Source of the DNA: CAZAFC01 sp964484675
GTDB lineage: Bacteria > Patescibacteriota > Saccharimonadia > Saccharimonadales > UBA4665
Length of the DNA stretch: 64,000 bases
Direction: 5' to 3'
Assembly (NCBI GenBank): GCA_964484675.1
Contig: CAZAFC010000002.1
Location: 1-64,000, forward strand
The first letter of the stretch is position 1, and the number at the start of each line of letters is the position of its first letter. A program made the position numbers and the translations under genes. Positions 62,041 to 64,000 of this stretch are shown here, in pieces. A model generated the notes under the pieces. That model was given only the letters and a program-made list of their open reading frames with translations. It had not been told where the DNA came from and ran no database searches.

Positions 62041-62912
62041 TTTTTGCCTCCGCGCTTTTTGGCCTTGGATTTTTTGGAGGCATTTTTGCCGCTGGCTGGC
62101 GATTTCTTCACCGCTTTGTCACTGCCGGGCACCGTTTTCATGAGCATCGACACGCCAGCGAGGTCATCTTCTTCGGTTTTGGTCGGCAGGGTATACATCA
62201 CTTTGCGCGCGGTGGCCGCGATTTCGCCCAGCGCCGTTTGCTCATCGTGCACAATCGTGCCGTCGTGCATGTACACCACGCGCGTTGCATAGCGAGTGAG
62301 CTCGGGGTTGTGCGTAACGAACAAAATCGTATTGCCGCTGTTGTGAATTTCACTCAAAAGCTCCATGACCAGCCGTGAACTAGCGCTGTCGAGATTGCCA
62401 GTCGGCTCGTCGGCAATGATAATTGTAGGGTCGTTGATGAGCGCGCGGGCAATCGCCGCCGACTGAATCTGCCCGCCACTCAGCTGCCATGGGAAATAAA
62501 ACTCGCGCTCATGCAAGCCCACTCGCTCGAGCATCGCGCTGGCTTGTTTGACGCGCCGAGCAGCGCTTTTACCCTTGTAAGCGAGCGGCAGCGCCACGTT
62601 TTCCAGCACCGTCAAACGCGAGAGCAAATTGAACGACTGAAACACAAAACCCACTGTGTCGCGCCGAACCTTGGCGCGCTGATTGGGGCGCAGCTTGGCG
62701 ACAGCTCGATCATGCAGGTTGTACTCACCGTGCGTCGGCCGATCGAGCAGACCGATGACGTTCATGAGCGTCGATTTGCCGCAACCGCTCGGACCCATCA
62801 CGGCCACAAATTCGCCCGGCTCGATGCTCAGCGAAACCTCATCGAGCGCCAGTGTTGTCGCATCGCCGAAGCCGTAGAGTTTGCTCACATTTTTTAGTTC
62901 GATAATTGGCAT
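62037..62912 (-). CDS. MacB/LolD-type ABC transporter ATP-binding protein
   Basis: About 291 residues: Walker A GPSGCGKST, the family NVIGLLDRPTHGEY, signature LSGGQIQSAAIARAL, Walker B IIIADEPTGNLDS and a switch His in VTHNPEL. A Lys/Ser/Ala-rich tail (~255-291, SPASGKNASKKSKAKKRGGKK region) is unusual for this family. The start at 62912 is chosen because TACACT (62920-62925, minus strand) ends 7 nt before it; Met 63023 lies upstream of that promoter. It is predicted leaderless and in operon with the permease gene. Confidence 0.93.
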   Translation of the reverse strand: MPIIELKNVSKLYGFGDATTLALDEVSLSIEPGEFVAVMGPSGCGKSTLMNVIGLLDRPTHGEYNLHDRAVAKLRPNQRAKVRRDTVGFVFQSFNLLSRLTVLENVALPLAYKGKSAARRVKQASAMLERVGLHEREFYFPWQLSGGQIQSAAIARALINDPTIIIADEPTGNLDSASSRLVMELLSEIHNSGNTILFVTHNPELTRYATRVVYMHDGTIVHDEQTALGEIAATARKVMYTLPTKTEEDDLAGVSMLMKTVPGSDKAVKKSPASGKNASKKSKAKKRGGKK

Positions 62913-63129
62913 TGCTTCCAGTGTACCCTCGCGATTTGGTCGCTGGCAAGGTGTTTTGGCCGGAATGTGCCGATTTTTGGGTAATTTTTGCGAGCGAGCA
63001 GCTATTTTCAGGCAACAATTCAAAAAGAATATGCCGAAATGATACTCGCCAGACGGGTTGGCGCGCCACCCTATGACGCGCGCGACTTTAGGCAGCGCAA
63101 AAGTTTGCTATAATCAAGGTAGCTTGCAG

Positions 63130-63219
63130 GGAGAGGTGTCCGAGTGGTTGAAGGAGCACGCCTGGAAAGTGTGTATACGGGCAACTGTATCGCGGGTTCG
63201 AATCCCGCTCTCTCCGCCA
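63130..63219 (+). tRNA. tRNA-Ser (anticodon GGA)
   Basis: Cloverleaf: acceptor GGAGAGG with TCTCTCC (one G-U pair), D-arm GAGTGG-type, anticodon stem CACGC/GTGTG with loop CTGGAAA and GGA at 63164-63166. A long class II variable arm follows, then T-arm CGGGTTCGAATCCCG. Discriminator G at 63216 and encoded CCA at 63217-63219. It reads UCC and UCU codons. Confidence 0.95.
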
Positions 63220-63258
63220 GCTTTGTTATTCTGCGGCTAAAAAATTTCTTGGAGTCTG

Positions 63259-63313
63259 CTCGTTTTTCGTCCTTTTGGACTCATCGGCACGAACGCACAT
63301 TCGTGGAAACGAG
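63259..63313 (-). ncRNA. Second hammerhead ribozyme motif, variant core
   Basis: On the minus strand, stem III is CTCGTT (63313-63308) with AACGAG (63264-63259), then U-C with predicted cleavage after C63306. Stem I is CACGAA/TTCGTG with loop TGTGCG (63305-63288), identical to the copy at 30646-30663. The core reads CCGATGA (63287-63281), stem II is GTCC-AAAA-GGAC (63280-63269) and GAAA is at 63268-63265. The core position normally U (U4) is C, which should weaken or abolish cleavage. It lies 3' of the 63490 gene on the same strand. Confidence 0.78.
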
Positions 63314-63365
63314 AAGTGTGTGAATAGCGGCAAAGTGGTGGTGTCTGGGGTGAGCTGCCGATGCG

Positions 63366-63431
63366 GGCGGCCGGGTGCGTCGATTGCTCGATGCAGTCAT
63401 GGACCTTTTGAGGGGTCGCATGCCGGCCGCC
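63366..63431 (-). terminator. 3' stem-loop of the window-edge gene
   Basis: GGCGGCCGG (63366-63374) pairs with CCGGCCGCC (63423-63431), very GC-rich with a ~48-nt loop. It sits between the gene's stop and the second hammerhead. Confidence 0.5.
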
Positions 63432-63489
63432 GCGCTGGCGTCTTGTCGGGTCGGACTATCGAGCGGGAGCGGCGAGCTCCTTTACCGTG

Positions 63490-64000
63490 CTACTTTCCGA
63501 TAGTTGGGTCGAAAGGTTTGTTCAACGTGCCCTGCTCGGTGTCGTAGCCGGTGTCGGAGTGGCAAACCAGATCGACGTTCCCGTTGGTGAAGGCCGTGTC
63601 CAAGATGGACGAATGTGCCGCGAGAACGCCGGCGTCGGTCATCATGGACCCGAGGGCCTGGATGCACGCGAGCTGGTTCTGCTTCAATGCAGCGCTTCCG
63701 CCGTAGGTCAGCTGGAAGATCGCGTTGTGCGCGGCAGTGTAGTCGCCCGCGGTGGCCGAAGCCGGCTTCCCCAGGTACTGGGCTGCGAGCGTTGCGGCGT
63801 CGTTCAGCGAGTCGACCGTGGGGTTGCCCTTGAGCGTGATGGTCGGGTCGGCCTGACGCTGCATGCCGGAACTGGTGACGGTCTCGGGCAGGGTCATCGT
63901 GGCGGCGCCGTTCGTGTGGACGATGGCGAACGTGTCGCCGATCTTCATCGGGACATTCACGGTGCCGGGCTCGACCTGCTGCGTGGTGGCGCGAACCCCG
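63490..64000 (-). CDS. Unknown protein, N-terminus beyond the window edge
   Basis: The frame stays open to base 64000, so only the last ~170 residues are visible; the GTG at 63960 is probably internal. The visible part begins with TTQQVEPGTVNVPMKIGDTF and has strands plus a helical middle (ATLAAQYLGKPASATAG, LKQNQLACIQALGSMM), with two Cys. The repetitive small-residue style suggests a secreted or envelope protein. C/G-ending codons match the Ter-type set. A hammerhead motif follows its 3' end. No family recognised. Confidence 0.6.
   Translation of the reverse strand, partial: GVRATTQQVEPGTVNVPMKIGDTFAIVHTNGAATMTLPETVTSSGMQRQADPTITLKGNPTVDSLNDAATLAAQYLGKPASATAGDYTAAHNAIFQLTYGGSAALKQNQLACIQALGSMMTDAGVLAAHSSILDTAFTNGNVDLVCHSDTGYDTEQGTLNKPFDPTIGK

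Overview
The window reads as a chromosomal segment of a small-genome bacterium, most likely a Patescibacteria/CPR member and best matching Saccharibacteria (TM7). This is an inference from gene content, because no rRNA or phylogenetic marker set is present. The standard code fits (TGA is a stop). Genes are short and mostly monocistronic, GC is moderate with AT-rich promoters, and the sorting motif is of the PxTG type with a nearby sortase.

Two gene populations are interleaved. The first is ordinary chromosomal genes: RRM protein, ABC exporter with GbsR-type regulator, Nudix, NAD(P)HX dehydratase, IleRS, MFS, TRIC, G6PDH, CNNM, Crp, VKOR, MacB-like transporter and tRNA-Ser. At least 17 of these have a TANNNT -10 box ending 6-7 nt before the start codon, which predicts leaderless mRNAs.

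The second population is about 18 genes with C/G-ending codons, strong Shine-Dalgarno sites, AT-rich promoters and, in most cases, a long 3' stem-loop. Most stand alone as single-gene units. They include TelA, two TerD-type proteins, a TerC/DUF475 membrane protein and a TerF-type vWA protein, plus roughly a dozen proteins I do not recognise. A HAD-PRTase-PRTase operon lies among them at 31.5-33.8 kb. I read the whole as a dispersed Ter-type stress system.

The most striking non-coding elements are two hammerhead ribozyme motifs, 30640-30690 (+) and 63259-63313 (-). They share an identical 18-nt stem-loop I, and each lies 3' of a gene of the second population. The first has every canonical core base; the second has C instead of U at core position 4.

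Layout: 0-7.4 kb housekeeping and ABC/GbsR; 7.5-10.5 kb unknown proteins and a DHFR-like reductase; 10.7-13.1 kb divergent sortase and PxTG Kelch-like surface protein; 13.9-20 kb TelA/TerD core; 20-27.7 kb mixed, with IleRS; 27.9-36.6 kb Ter-like core with the nucleotide-type operon and hammerhead 1; 36.8-44 kb membrane proteins; 44-51 kb five-gene exopolysaccharide operon (sugar dehydrogenase, GT2 synthase, accessory protein, deacetylase, lyase-like protein); 51-63 kb metabolism, membrane and redox genes, ABC transporter and tRNA-Ser; 63.2-64 kb hammerhead 2 and a gene cut by the window edge.
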